This document shows positions 1 through 8,972 of a stretch of DNA of 64,000 bases, piece by piece; position 1 is the stretch's first letter; each line of letters opens with the position of its first letter. The DNA is from JAXDJH01 sp034663635 (GTDB taxonomy: Bacteria; Actinomycetota; CADDZG01; WHSQ01). A model generated the notes under the pieces. It worked only from the letters and a program-made list of their open reading frames with translations. It was not told the origin of the DNA and searched no databases. The stretch covers positions 124,001 through 188,000 of the forward strand of contig JAXDJH010000013.1 of NCBI GenBank assembly GCA_034663635.1, in the 5' to 3' direction. The position numbers and the translations under genes were made by a program.

Positions 1-119
1 TCCATGCCGAGCTGGTCGGCGAGCTCTATCTGGTCGAGAGCATTATTGAGCGTCTGCTCCTCGGCGTCATCGGCCCAGGGCCGCGGAAGCTGATGCTCGT
101 AGAAAAGTCCAAACCGCAT
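1..119 (-). CDS. LLM-class flavin-dependent oxidoreductase, N-terminal fragment
   Basis: Only the first 39 codons are inside the window; the rest lies to the left. The peptide starts MRFGLFYEHQLPRPW and continues into an acidic helix with NALDQIELADQLGM, which is how bacterial luciferase-like F420- or FMN-dependent monooxygenases begin (first TIM-barrel strand and helix). The ATG at 119 has an AGGAGG ribosome site at 125-130. That site overlaps the stop codon of the acyl-CoA dehydrogenase upstream, so the two genes form an operon. Cofactor and substrate cannot be told from this fragment. Confidence 0.7.
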   Translation of the reverse strand, partial: MRFGLFYEHQLPRPWADDAEEQTLNNALDQIELADQLGM

Positions 120-128
120 CGACGCCTC

Positions 129-1340
129 CTAGGACTCCGGCTTCCAGCGGTGAAGCTCTTGGCGGGCGATCACCATCTTGTGGACCTCATCGGCGCCGTC
201 GACGATGTGAAGCGTGCGCGCGTAGGCGTACATCGCTGCCAGCGGGAAGTCGTTCGATACTCCGGCCCCCCCGTGCACCTGGATCGCGCGGTCGATAACC
301 CACGTCGCGAGCTCCGCCGCGGCGACCTTGATCGCCGAGATCTCGATCCGCGCCTGATCCTTGCCGACCGTGTCCATCATCCATGCGGCCTTCAGCGTCA
401 ACAAACGAGCCTGCTCGATCCGCACCCGGGACTCGGCGATCCAGTCTCGGATGATCCCCTGCTTCGCAAGCGGGATGCCGAATGCGACACGCGATTGGGC
501 CCGGATGCACATCAGCTCCAACGCGCGCTCAGCCATGCCGATCGCCCTCATGCAGTGATGGATCCGGCCCGGCCCTAGACGCGACTGCGCGATCAGAAAC
601 CCGTGGCCCTCCTGACCGAGGAGATTCTCGGCAGGCACTCGGACGTCGGTGAATTCGATCTCGCAATGGCCATGGCCTGCGTCGAACCCGAAGACGGGGA
701 GAGTTCGCAGCACGTTCACGCCCTCCGCGTCCATCGGGATCAGAACGAGGCTGTGTTGCATGTACTTATCAGCGTCTGGGTTGCTCTTTCCGAGGAACAG
801 GTTGATCTTGCAGCGCGGATCGGCGGCGCCCGACGTCCACCACTTGCGTCCATTGATCACGTAGTCGGAACCGTCGCGTTCGATCGTGCTCTGTAGGTTC
901 GTAGGGTCGGAACTCGCGACCATCGGCTCTGTCATCCCGAAGCACGAGCGGATCTCGGCCTCGAGCAACGGCTTCAACCAACGATCCTTCTGCTCCGGTG
1001 TTCCGAACTCCGCGAGGATCTCCATGTTTCCGGTGTCGGGGGCCGCGCAGTTGGTTGCCTCCGACGCGATGTGGCTGCGGCCCATGATCTCGGCGAGCGG
1101 CGCGTAGTCGAGGTTGTTCAGCCCAACTCCGTACTCCTCGTTGGGGAAGAACAGGTTCCACAGCCCGCGCTTGCGCGCTTCGGCCTGGAGCTCAGCCATG
1201 ATCGGCGGCTGCGCGTGGACATCGTCCTGGCTCATGAGCTGGTCCGCGTAGGGCTTCTCGTTCGGATAGATGTGCGAATCCATGAACTCGAGGAGCTTGG
1301 CTTGGAACTCCTTCGATCGAGCGCTGTGCTCGAAGTCCAT
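129..1340 (-). CDS. Acyl-CoA dehydrogenase family protein (ACAD10/11-like)
   Basis: A 403-residue flavoprotein expected to oxidise an acyl-CoA to the 2-enoyl-CoA with electrons passing to FAD and ETF. The protein has the usual helical N-terminal domain, the middle strand domain with FGMTEPMVASSDPTN and INGRKWWTSGA, and the C-terminal four-helix domain with QVHGGAGVSNDFPLA. At the catalytic-base position it reads VDGADEVH rather than the EGT of short/medium-chain enzymes. This Asp-type motif is known from the ACAD10/11 subgroup. The ATG at 1340 has a good AGGAGG site. It is transcribed together with the flavin oxidoreductase that follows it. The substrate is unknown. Confidence 0.9.
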   Translation of the reverse strand: MDFEHSARSKEFQAKLLEFMDSHIYPNEKPYADQLMSQDDVHAQPPIMAELQAEARKRGLWNLFFPNEEYGVGLNNLDYAPLAEIMGRSHIASEATNCAAPDTGNMEILAEFGTPEQKDRWLKPLLEAEIRSCFGMTEPMVASSDPTNLQSTIERDGSDYVINGRKWWTSGAADPRCKINLFLGKSNPDADKYMQHSLVLIPMDAEGVNVLRTLPVFGFDAGHGHCEIEFTDVRVPAENLLGQEGHGFLIAQSRLGPGRIHHCMRAIGMAERALELMCIRAQSRVAFGIPLAKQGIIRDWIAESRVRIEQARLLTLKAAWMMDTVGKDQARIEISAIKVAAAELATWVIDRAIQVHGGAGVSNDFPLAAMYAYARTLHIVDGADEVHKMVIARQELHRWKPES

Positions 1341-1418
1341 CTCGACCTCCTGGGCTGACGGCTGCCGCGCACCCTAGCCGGGACCCGGAGGCCATCGGAG
1401 GTGGCAGACAGAACCTAT

Positions 1419-1447
1419 TTGACCGGGTTTCGCCTGCTCTGTTACTA
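1419..1447 (+). promoter_or_regulatory. Candidate sigma-70-type promoter of the ABC transporter operon
   Basis: TTGACC at 1419-1424 and TTACTA at 1442-1447 are separated by 17 bases, in the 188-base divergent gap before the GTG start at 1529. Transcription would begin near 1455, leaving a leader of about 75 bases. Only the box match and the spacing support this. Confidence 0.35.
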
Positions 1448-1528
1448 AAGGCAGGAACTGCCAGCGGGGACAAAGAAGTTTCCTCTCGGCGGGCATGCAG
1501 CGCTTAAGAAGCTGGGGGGCTTCTCTGG

Positions 1529-2158
1529 GTGTCGGATACGGCTGCGGCGCCATCTAGCCCGCAAGGCAGATGGGCGTTCCTCGGGCGAATGTCGGCCCTA
1601 CTGGGTCGCAATAAGAGCGCGCCCACCGTAGAAGAGCGCGAAGAAGTTACTCAGTCTCGAGCCCTCTCCCCCACGTCCTACAAGACGTTCTCGATCAAGT
1701 TGGCTCCATCACTGACGGCGATAGGCGGACTCCTCGCCGTGGCGGGCGGGCTCGGCTCGTGGGTGCGAGCAACGCAGTTGGTGTCCGAAGGACTTGCCGC
1801 GGAGGAGACCGCCACCTGGATGGGCCGAAGCTCCAGTTTCGGCATCGCCATCGCGATCCTGGGCGGAGCGGCAGCTGCCTCGTCTTTGATCTGGCTGACC
1901 CGCCGAACGCTTCTCAAGCTGCTCCCCCTTGTGACTTCGATCGCAGCCGTAGTCGTCGCCGTCATCCAGCTTCCAGCTATCGACCGGGTGGCGACGCGCT
2001 GGGCATCCGACGCGGCGACATCAGAGGCCGAATTCATCTCCTTCCACGCAGGCCTCGGATGGGGCGCGTGGCTGTTGATCGTTTCCTGTGTCCTGCTCGC
2101 GCTCGGCGTCGTCGTCGGGGTGCTGCGCGAGATCGACGTCCGAAGGGGGCTCTCCTAG
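1529..2158 (+). CDS. Four-helix membrane protein of unknown function, first gene of LIV-type operon
   Basis: A 209-residue protein that I do not recognise. After about 50 polar residues it has four hydrophobic segments at roughly residues 56-76, 103-122, 131-150 and 175-197, separated by short basic or acidic loops, which suggests a small polytopic membrane protein. The GTG start is preceded by a G-rich stretch about ten bases upstream. Its TAG stop is directly followed by the ATG of the substrate-binding lipoprotein. That spacing and the seven-gene run suggest it works with the transporter, perhaps as an accessory or sensory subunit; this is inference from position only. It is not an ABC permease: no EAA-like loop or LivH/LivM pattern is visible. 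Confidence 0.7.
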   Translation: MSDTAAAPSSPQGRWAFLGRMSALLGRNKSAPTVEEREEVTQSRALSPTSYKTFSIKLAPSLTAIGGLLAVAGGLGSWVRATQLVSEGLAAEETATWMGRSSSFGIAIAILGGAAAASSLIWLTRRTLLKLLPLVTSIAAVVVAVIQLPAIDRVATRWASDAATSEAEFISFHAGLGWGAWLLIVSCVLLALGVVVGVLREIDVRRGLS

Positions 2159-3691
2159 ATGAATGTCCGCCGGATGATTGCCGTTGCGCTCCTCTTTGTA
2201 GTGATGGTGGCGTGCAACGGCCACGCGATCCTGGTCGAGACCCGCGAGGGCGAAACGACTGCGACCGGAGTAGCAGGTACTACGACCGGTGGAGACGTTC
2301 TCTCCGACAACTCCAAGCGCAAAGACGTCCTCTCGGGTGGAAACGGCGCCGTGAACCTTGCAGGCGGCTCCTCGGCAACTGCTCCAGGGAGCGCCGCCAA
2401 CGGCAATCTTCCAGCGGAGCAACGCTGCGCGACTAACTCGAACCCCGAAGAGGGCTTCACGGCCGAGACGCTCAAGCTCGGGACGATCATCCCGCTGACG
2501 GGCGCGTTGAGACCACTCGGCGAACAAACCGCACGCGTCATGAGGGCCGCGGTGCAACGCATCAACGAGATGCCGAAGATCCCCGGCCCCTACCCGCTCG
2601 TTTGGGGTTGCCCCGATCGCCCGGGAGTCTTCGGACGGAAGCTGGAGCTCGAGATCTTCTCTCTGACGAACAACACCCCTGAGGAAGCGCTCGCCGGGAT
2701 GCGCCGCTTGATCGACGTCGAGAACGTCTTCCTGGTGCGTGATTGCTATCTCGAGTCCAACCTCATGGGTCCTGCGGTGCAGTACCAGAACCAGCAACAC
2801 GTCCCGGGCATCTGGTGCTACTTCTCAGAGATGAAGTCGAACCTCGCTCCGTGGAACTACTCGCCGGGCATCAACCCGAACGTAGCGGCCGCGATCGAAA
2901 CCGGTTATCTGATCAACAAGCTCAAAAAGCAGCGCATCGCGGTGATCGCCGACCCAAGCGTCGAGAACACGCTCGTACAAGTAGTGAAGAACGTGGCCGC
3001 TCACTTCGATCACGAGATCCCCGATGGCTGCGTCGTTCTCAAGAAGGCGCAGGAGGCATCGAGCGGCATGCGTTCCGAAATCGCTCAGATCCGGACCTGC
3101 TACGGCGGAGCCCAGGCCCCTGACGCCGTGATCGCCCTCGACGCCTTGAACGCGGTATTCGGAGCGCTCGAGGCCAAGAGCCAGGGGTGGAGAGGTGCCT
3201 CGAACGACGTGACGTGGGACTGCACCGGGCTCTCGTGCTGGATCACTTCACTCGCAGACCTCTGCGGCGACGCGTGCGAAGGGATGCTGACGAACTGCGC
3301 TTCGCTTCCGTGCGTCCCTTGGGCGAGCGCCGACAAGTACCCATCGGTTCAGAACTTCAGGGACTTCCACGCTAAGTACGTGCCGCGAGAACCCGAGGAC
3401 ATCCTCACTTATGCGCCGACCGCGATCACAAGCGGTATCGCGCTGTGGCTAACGATGACCGGGCCCGACCTATCGCGCGAGAAGTTCCTTCAAACGGTCA
3501 GCTCGCTCAACAACTGGAGTTCGGGCATCGGCCCAACCATCACGATGTCCCCGGACAATCACTTCGGCGCCAGCAGCGTGTGGATCATCAAGTACACGGG
3601 GAACAACGGCAACCCCTACTTCGACGACGTGACCGGTGATTTCGTCACGTTGCAACAGGTCGGCGTTCCAGAATCGCTTACGAGGACTTGA
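2159..3691 (+). CDS. ABC transporter substrate-binding lipoprotein, LIV/periplasmic-binding type 1
   Basis: A 510-residue extracytoplasmic receptor. It starts with a lipoprotein signal (positive N-terminus, hydrophobic core, MVAC lipobox with Cys near residue 20) and a Ser/Gly/Ala-rich spacer. The binding domain then opens with LKLGTIIPLTGALRPLGEQT, the typical first strand of Leu/Ile/Val-family receptors. It is longer than the usual 370-400 residues and has twelve cysteines after the lipobox, seven of them clustered in about 40 residues (WDCTGLSCW, LCGDACEG, NCASLPC), which is unusual and points to disulfides. The ligand may be an amino acid, amide or short carboxylate and cannot be assigned. 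The stop overlaps the next ATG (TGATG at 3689-3693). Confidence 0.88.
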   Translation: MNVRRMIAVALLFVVMVACNGHAILVETREGETTATGVAGTTTGGDVLSDNSKRKDVLSGGNGAVNLAGGSSATAPGSAANGNLPAEQRCATNSNPEEGFTAETLKLGTIIPLTGALRPLGEQTARVMRAAVQRINEMPKIPGPYPLVWGCPDRPGVFGRKLELEIFSLTNNTPEEALAGMRRLIDVENVFLVRDCYLESNLMGPAVQYQNQQHVPGIWCYFSEMKSNLAPWNYSPGINPNVAAAIETGYLINKLKKQRIAVIADPSVENTLVQVVKNVAAHFDHEIPDGCVVLKKAQEASSGMRSEIAQIRTCYGGAQAPDAVIALDALNAVFGALEAKSQGWRGASNDVTWDCTGLSCWITSLADLCGDACEGMLTNCASLPCVPWASADKYPSVQNFRDFHAKYVPREPEDILTYAPTAITSGIALWLTMTGPDLSREKFLQTVSSLNNWSSGIGPTITMSPDNHFGASSVWIIKYTGNNGNPYFDDVTGDFVTLQQVGVPESLTRT

Positions 3692-5136
3692 TGAGACGTT
3701 TCGCTCCGATCTGGCTTCTCGTCCTTGTCTTCTCGCTCGCATTGCCCGCGGGAGCGAAGGGTGACGTACTCATCTACTCGATCAAGGAGGCGCGCGCCTA
3801 CGCGTACAAAGCGTCTCTGTCCAAGGAAGTGATCGAGGCCGCCTCGCGCGCTTGCAACCCGGACACCGATCCGTATGAGTGCGACGAGTCCAAGTACAAC
3901 CAGAAGCCAAACTGTCCCGAGGCCGTCGAGATCGGGCCCGAGGGCAAAGTCCCCGAGCCGGAGCCCCCTGAGAACGAAGCCATCAAGGGAGGCTCGGGCG
4001 ACACGTCGGGAGGCGAGGAACCACCACCGCAGTCGACGCCCGTCCGGATCAACAAGTTCTTGACGCTCGCGAAACTGGGCGATCTGGGCGCAGGTGTGGT
4101 CGAGGCCGGCGGCCTGGCCTCTGAGCTCTACGTCGATCTGTCGGGCCGTTCCGAGCCAGAAGCGCACACGGAGTCCGAGGCGTTCTCGCACAACCGTGCG
4201 GCCTGGGAGGAGCGTTGCCGCGCGAGCGACAGCGAGGAGCCGTCCGAGGACAACTACGAGCACTTCCTGTCGCGCTCGGATGAGAGGCCCGGCACCTACC
4301 ACCTCGCGGAGTGTTTCAACCGAGCCTGCGAGTTCGGCGGCGGCGCGACGGCGGAGCACGCTCGCACGATCGTGGAGATGTGGCAAGCCGACGGCATGGC
4401 ACACGGGCGGCTGCGCGCGTCGATCGATGGCCTCACGCTGCAGGATGGTGCATTCAAGGTGGATTCACTCGTCACCTATGTCGAGTTCTCGACGGACGGA
4501 ACCGAAGGTGGCATGGAGTGGTCGGCGTCGTCCACCGCATCGGGAGTCACGCTTGCAGATCAAAGTGTGGCGCTGCCGCCTGGACGCACCATTTCCGCTC
4601 CTGGGTTCTCTGTCGGAATGGCCGAGCCTTACGTCAGTGTCCCGCCCGACGGTGGCGAGTTGGTCGTCAATGCACCGGGTCTGCACTTCGGCTCGACTCA
4701 GCAGAGCGCGTTCTTCGGGGGGGCCGAGATAAACGCGAGCTTCGGTCGTGAGGTCCCATTCGAATTCAAGCCGGGGACGAACCAACCCGCGCCCAGTGGT
4801 GGCGGTGGCACGGTCGAGTCTGGTGGCTTGGGCGGAGACACCGGCTTCGGGCTCGGTTCCTCTGGAGGGATCGGGCTCGGAGGCAGCGGCGGAGGTGGCA
4901 CGGCCACCCCGAGCACCGTGAACGACCCGGTGGCGGCCGCCGTCCCGACGAGCACTCAGATCTTCGAGATGCCGACAGGGGTCGGCGCAGTGCCCGCGAT
5001 CCTGCTCGGCGGATTCCTCGCGTGGTTCCTTCTGATGTCGCGCTGGCTCCAGCGGTTCGCCTGGGGTCGCAAGATGGTTCGCTTGCCGGTCTTCAGGACG
5101 ATCGACTGGCTTTACCGGGCTTTCGTGAAGACATGA
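3691..5136 (+). CDS. Secreted, C-terminally membrane-anchored protein of unknown function
   Basis: A 481-residue protein without a recognised domain. It has a signal peptide (MRRF, hydrophobic core, ALPAGAKG), an acidic Pro/Glu-rich stretch around residues 60-110, and a beta-rich middle part. A Gly/Ser-rich linker follows at about residues 368-410, then one membrane segment (AILLGGFLAWFLLM) and a short basic tail that should be cytoplasmic. The layout is that of a surface protein held by a C-terminal anchor. It sits between the binding protein and the first permease gene, overlapping both by a few bases, so it is probably made in step with the transporter. I choose ATG 3691 over TTG 3688 because of the TGATG overlap. 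A role as coreceptor or docking protein is speculation. Confidence 0.72.
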   Translation: MRRFAPIWLLVLVFSLALPAGAKGDVLIYSIKEARAYAYKASLSKEVIEAASRACNPDTDPYECDESKYNQKPNCPEAVEIGPEGKVPEPEPPENEAIKGGSGDTSGGEEPPPQSTPVRINKFLTLAKLGDLGAGVVEAGGLASELYVDLSGRSEPEAHTESEAFSHNRAAWEERCRASDSEEPSEDNYEHFLSRSDERPGTYHLAECFNRACEFGGGATAEHARTIVEMWQADGMAHGRLRASIDGLTLQDGAFKVDSLVTYVEFSTDGTEGGMEWSASSTASGVTLADQSVALPPGRTISAPGFSVGMAEPYVSVPPDGGELVVNAPGLHFGSTQQSAFFGGAEINASFGREVPFEFKPGTNQPAPSGGGGTVESGGLGGDTGFGLGSSGGIGLGGSGGGGTATPSTVNDPVAAAVPTSTQIFEMPTGVGAVPAILLGGFLAWFLLMSRWLQRFAWGRKMVRLPVFRTIDWLYRAFVKT

Positions 5137-6059
5137 TCCTCTCCGCGCCCGTCGCACAGGTGACGTCGTTCGGTCTCGCGGCCGGCGCGGTCTTCGGATT
5201 GCTGGCCCTAGGGCTCGTGCTGATCTATCGGACGACCGGCATCATGAACTTCGCCCACTGGGCGATCGGACTGATGTCCGCAGTCACGTATGCGCTGCTC
5301 ACTGCGCACGGGGCACCTCCATGGGTCGGCATCGCGCTGTCGATACCCTTTGCGATCGCGCTGGGAGTCCTCGCCTACCGGCTCGTGTTCCGGCGCATCT
5401 CACGCTCGAACCAAGTGATCGTCATCTTGGTTTCGCTCGGGATCGCGCAGCTCTACTCATCGCTGGCGACGATGGTGCTCGGCTTCCAAGAGTTCACGCC
5501 GCTCGAGCCGTGGCTGCCGGTGCGCGATCTAACGATCGGGAGCATCACGGTTCGTACGACCGAAATCATCACCGTTGCGATCGCCATCGGAGTCGCATTC
5601 GGATTCCTTGTGTGGTTCAGAGTTTCGCGAACGGGCCGCGCTCTTCGGGCCGTCGCTCAGAACCGAGAGGCGGCGATGCTCGCGGGCATCGACGACATCA
5701 GGTACTCGAGCCTCGCGTGGGGCATCGGCTCGGGGCTCGCCGCCCTCGCTGTTCTGTTGGTGATGCCGCACGTCGGCGGCGAACGCGGCGGGCTCATCAC
5801 CACCTTCGATACGACCCCGCTTGGGACGCTCCTCATCCCGGCGTTCGGCGCGGCCTTGCTGGGCGGCCTCGTGCATCTCCCGATGGCTCTCGCCGGTGGG
5901 TTCTTGTTCGGGCTCACGCGCGAACTGCTCGTCCTCGCCCCCGCGCCGTGGAACGAGATGCGAGGCACCGCCGCCGCCGTGCTCATCGTCTTCCTGTTGT
6001 TGTTGAGGACGGAGCGCTTCTTCGCCACCAAGCAAGAACTGGAGGCGCTCGAGGCATGA
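5133..6059 (+). CDS. livH: Branched-chain amino acid-type ABC transporter permease LivH
   Basis: A 308-residue inner-membrane permease. It shows the LivH hallmarks: an N-terminal helix followed by GLVLIYRTTGIMNFAHWA, and later the cytoplasmic coupling segment RTGRALRAVAQNREAAMLAG that contacts the ATPases. About eight hydrophobic segments are visible and the length is normal for the family. ATG 5133 overlaps the stop of the upstream gene as ATGA, and its own stop overlaps the livM start in the same way. Together with LivM it would form the membrane channel. LivH-type permeases also occur in urea, amide and aromatic-acid importers, so the substrate stays open. Confidence 0.92.
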   Translation: MILSAPVAQVTSFGLAAGAVFGLLALGLVLIYRTTGIMNFAHWAIGLMSAVTYALLTAHGAPPWVGIALSIPFAIALGVLAYRLVFRRISRSNQVIVILVSLGIAQLYSSLATMVLGFQEFTPLEPWLPVRDLTIGSITVRTTEIITVAIAIGVAFGFLVWFRVSRTGRALRAVAQNREAAMLAGIDDIRYSSLAWGIGSGLAALAVLLVMPHVGGERGGLITTFDTTPLGTLLIPAFGAALLGGLVHLPMALAGGFLFGLTRELLVLAPAPWNEMRGTAAAVLIVFLLLLRTERFFATKQELEALEA

Positions 6060-7135
6060 ACACTGCCGTCATCGAGACTCCCCGCACCGCGACACCCAAG
6101 ATCCTCACGCGCGGCCAAGTCATCGGTCTTCTGGTTCTCGTGCTCGTCGGCAGCATCCCGGCTCTGTTCGGGAACTTCGGGTTCTTCGTGGGTCAGTACG
6201 CGCTCGTCTACGCAATGATCGGGCTCTCAGTCACCGTGCTCACCGGGTATGCGGGATTGATCTCGGTGATGCAGTACTCCTTCGCCGGCATCGGGGCCGT
6301 CGTCACCGGGCTCGCGATGGCGTCCTGGGGCTGGCCGTTCTGGTTCGCGGTTCCGCTCGCGGCGGTAGCGACGCTTCCGGTATCGCTGGTCGTGGGCGTT
6401 GTCTCCGTGCGGCTCAAGCGCCTGTATCTCGCCATCGCAACTCTCACGTTCGCAAACGTCTTGGGAGAGACCTTCTTCAAATGGGAGCGGGTCACGGGCG
6501 GTGGCGCGGGATGGCTCGTGCAGAAGCCGAAGCTCGGCCCCCTCTCCTTTACGACCGACTTCTCCTTCTACGTCCTGTGTTTCGTCGTCGCCGTCCTGAT
6601 GGTGTGGATGATCGAAGGATTGCGGACGTCACGGATGGGACGAGCGATGCTGGCGGTTCGCGACAACGAACTCGAAGCCCAGGCGATCGGCATCAACGTC
6701 TACAAGACGAAGCTCGCCGCCTTCGCTATCTCCGGGATGATCGCCGGCGTCGGCGGAGCGTTCCTCGCCGTTCTGTTGTCGAGCGTCACTCCAACTGCGT
6801 TCCAATCGCCGCTTGCCGAAGCAACGTCGATCCTCTTGCTGACGCTCGTTGTCATCGGCGGCATCAACCGCTCCATCGGCGCATTCATCGGAGCCGTGAC
6901 GCTCGTCGTCCAACAGCAAGTGTTCGCTGGCGCCGATTTCTTCTACGTTTTCGTCGGCGTCTACTCGGCCCTCCTGCTCATCCTGTTCCTGATGTTCCGC
7001 CCCGGCGGCATCGTTCAGGTAGCGAAGATCCAGTGGGGGCTTATCCGCACTCGCCCGCTGGTTGGGATCCCGATCGCGCTTGGCGTTGTCGGGCTGAACA
7101 TAGGCATCGCCTACCTTTTCCTGAGGTTGAGTTAG
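6056..7135 (+). CDS. livM: Branched-chain amino acid-type ABC transporter permease LivM
   Basis: A 359-residue permease, the partner of LivH. It has the family pattern YALVYAMIGLSVTVLTGYAG near the first helices and the coupling loop SRMGRAMLAVRDNELEAQAI, where the ATPase subunits dock. Eight to ten hydrophobic segments are visible. An open frame extends well upstream of 6056, but homology to LivM begins only after this ATG and the ATGA overlap with livH supports the start. The TAG stop is followed at once by the livG ATG. Confidence 0.92.
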   Translation: MNTAVIETPRTATPKILTRGQVIGLLVLVLVGSIPALFGNFGFFVGQYALVYAMIGLSVTVLTGYAGLISVMQYSFAGIGAVVTGLAMASWGWPFWFAVPLAAVATLPVSLVVGVVSVRLKRLYLAIATLTFANVLGETFFKWERVTGGGAGWLVQKPKLGPLSFTTDFSFYVLCFVVAVLMVWMIEGLRTSRMGRAMLAVRDNELEAQAIGINVYKTKLAAFAISGMIAGVGGAFLAVLLSSVTPTAFQSPLAEATSILLLTLVVIGGINRSIGAFIGAVTLVVQQQVFAGADFFYVFVGVYSALLLILFLMFRPGGIVQVAKIQWGLIRTRPLVGIPIALGVVGLNIGIAYLFLRLS

Positions 7136-7915
7136 ATGCCGATCCTTCGCACTCGCGACATCTCGAAGTCCTTCGGTGGCGTGACCGCCCTGCACGAGGT
7201 CGACATCTCGGTCGACGAGGGTGAGATCGTGGGTCTCCTCGGCCCTAACGGCGCCGGGAAGTCCACCCTGTTCAACGTCATCTCCGGTTTCCTCAAGCCG
7301 GAGACCGGTCGCATCCTGTTCATGGAAGAAGAGATCAACCACCTCCTGCCCTACGAACGGGTGGCGGCCGGGCTCGGTCGGACGTTCCAGCACGTGCGGC
7401 TGTTCAAGAACATGACGGTCTACGAGAACCTTCTCGTCGCTCAGCACCGGCATCTCACGTCGGGCTCGTTCGCGGCGATGCTTCGGCTCCCGTCCTGGAA
7501 ACGCGACGAGAAGGATGCACGCGAACGCGTCGACGCCATCCTCGAGCAGGTCAACCTCGCGCCATGGCGAGAGGCGCTTCCCACCGAGCTCTCCTACGGA
7601 ACAACCCGTTTCCTCGAGCTTGCCTGCGTCCTATCGCTTCAGCCCAAGGTGCTGCTGCTCGACGAGCCGGCGAGCGGGATCCAGCAGAAAGAGGTCGAGG
7701 CGCTGGGCCCGATGCTCAAGCGGATCCGAGACGAAAACGGCACGTCAATCGTGTTGATCGAGCACGACATGGGCCTGCTCCTCGGCGTGTCGGAGCGGAT
7801 CTACGCGCTCGACTTCGGAAAGGTGATCGCCGAGGGAACGCCCGACGAGGTCGTGCACGACGATCAGGTGCTGGAGAGCTACCTCGGCCGGACGAGGAGG
7901 GAGTCCGTTGCCTGA
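7136..7915 (+). CDS. livG: ABC transporter ATP-binding protein LivG
   Basis: A 259-residue cytoplasmic ATPase. Walker A is GPNGAGKS at residues 36-43 and Walker B VLLLDEP at 172-178, followed by the H-loop in IEHDMGLLLG. The signature segment reads LSYGTTR at about 152-158, a variant of the LSYGQQR usual in LivG. The GRTFQHVRLF segment after the first lobe is also typical of LivG. It should pair with LivF to drive transport. It starts directly at the livM stop codon. Confidence 0.93.
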   Translation: MPILRTRDISKSFGGVTALHEVDISVDEGEIVGLLGPNGAGKSTLFNVISGFLKPETGRILFMEEEINHLLPYERVAAGLGRTFQHVRLFKNMTVYENLLVAQHRHLTSGSFAAMLRLPSWKRDEKDARERVDAILEQVNLAPWREALPTELSYGTTRFLELACVLSLQPKVLLLDEPASGIQQKEVEALGPMLKRIRDENGTSIVLIEHDMGLLLGVSERIYALDFGKVIAEGTPDEVVHDDQVLESYLGRTRRESVA

Positions 7916-8696
7916 CGACGTAACCCCCTCCGAAACTTTGGACGACTCCGCGGAGTCGTCGTCGGTTGCGACATTGGACCGAGGCGGCCTCGAGCTGACC
8001 GACGTCAGCGCGGGTTACGGGCCGATCCAGATCCTTTTCGGCATCAACCTCGAGGTGCGCCCGGGCGAGATCGTCGCCCTCCTCGGCACGAACGGGGCCG
8101 GAAAGACCACGATCCTGCGAGTGATCTCCGGAGTCCTGAAACCGATCGGAACCGTTAGTTGGAGGGGCGAGTCGATAGTCGGCCAGAGCCCACCCGAGAT
8201 CGTGCAGAAGGGCATCGTCCAGATGCCCGGGGGCCGCGGCGTGTTCCCAGGGATGACCGTGCTCGAGAACCTCGAGATCGCCGGCTTCCTCTACGGCAAG
8301 GACAAAGCTAAGCGCAAGCACATGATCGAGAAGGTGTTCGAGTTCTTCCCGGCGATAGCGGATCGGCGCAAGCAAGTTGCGGGATCGATGTCGGGGGGCC
8401 AGCAGCAGATGCTGACGCTGGCCAAGTCGTTCGTGATGGATCCCGACCTCCTGCTGATCGACGAGCTGTCGCTCGGCCTTGCCCCCAAAGTCGTCGAAGA
8501 ACTTCTCGAAGTCCTCAAGCGCTTCAACTCCGAAGGAGTAGCGATGGTGCTCGTCGACCAGCACGTCGACCTCGCTCTGGACGTCGCGTCACGCGCCTAC
8601 TTCATAGAACGAGGAGAGATCCGCTTCTCAGGCCCTAGCGAAGACCTAAGAGGCCGCGACGACCTGCTGCGCTCGGTCTTCCTGCGAGGGAACTAG
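7908..8696 (+). CDS. livF: ABC transporter ATP-binding protein LivF
   Basis: A 262-residue cytoplasmic ATPase. Walker A GTNGAGKT is at residues 60-67, the signature MSGGQQQ at 161-167 and Walker B LLLIDE at 181-186. The signature is canonical here, unlike in LivG. The TTG start at 7908 overlaps livG by eight bases and has GGAGGG six bases upstream. It gives an N-terminal extension of about 28 polar residues not usually found in LivF. It is the last gene of the operon; its TAG overlaps the stop codon of the convergent dodecin gene. Confidence 0.93.
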   Translation: MPDDVTPSETLDDSAESSSVATLDRGGLELTDVSAGYGPIQILFGINLEVRPGEIVALLGTNGAGKTTILRVISGVLKPIGTVSWRGESIVGQSPPEIVQKGIVQMPGGRGVFPGMTVLENLEIAGFLYGKDKAKRKHMIEKVFEFFPAIADRRKQVAGSMSGGQQQMLTLAKSFVMDPDLLLIDELSLGLAPKVVEELLEVLKRFNSEGVAMVLVDQHVDLALDVASRAYFIERGEIRFSGPSEDLRGRDDLLRSVFLRGN

Positions 8697-8902
8697 TCCT
8701 CATACTTGAAAGACACATTCACCTTCGCCCTGTAGGTCGATACCTTGCCGTCTTCGAGAGTCATGTCGAGCTCGGTTACCTCGGCCACACGAAGACCTCG
8801 AAGGGTTTTCGACGCCCTCTCCACCGCAGCGGCCGCAGCTTTTTCCCATGACTCGGTGCTCGTACCTACCAGCTCGATGACCTTGTAAACACTCTCTCCC
8901 AT
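8693..8902 (-). CDS. Dodecin family flavin-binding protein (copy 1)
   Basis: A 69-residue protein matching dodecin along its full length: first strand VYKVIELVGTS, the helix with SWEKAAAAAVERASKTLRG, then LRVAEVTELDMTLEDGKV and a last strand ending KVNVSFKYED. Dodecins assemble into hollow dodecamers that store or buffer FMN/FAD. A second, divergent copy lies at 34711-34920. The gene stands before no obvious flavin-synthesis gene, although flavoenzymes are common in the neighbourhood. Confidence 0.92.
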   Translation of the reverse strand: MGESVYKVIELVGTSTESWEKAAAAAVERASKTLRGLRVAEVTELDMTLEDGKVSTYRAKVNVSFKYED

Positions 8903-8972
8903 TGCATCCTCCGTTCGATCGCCGGATCGCTACTGCCTACGGGTCGAGGCTATCGGAACGAGTTGCGAGGCG

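Noticed and set aside
5321..6055. In-frame upstream extension of livM through livH
   Set aside because: The livM homology starts at 6056 and the region is coding for LivH in another frame.
6629..7453. Long minus-strand frame across the livM-livG junction
   Set aside because: It is antisense to two well-supported transporter genes and has no homology or ribosome site.
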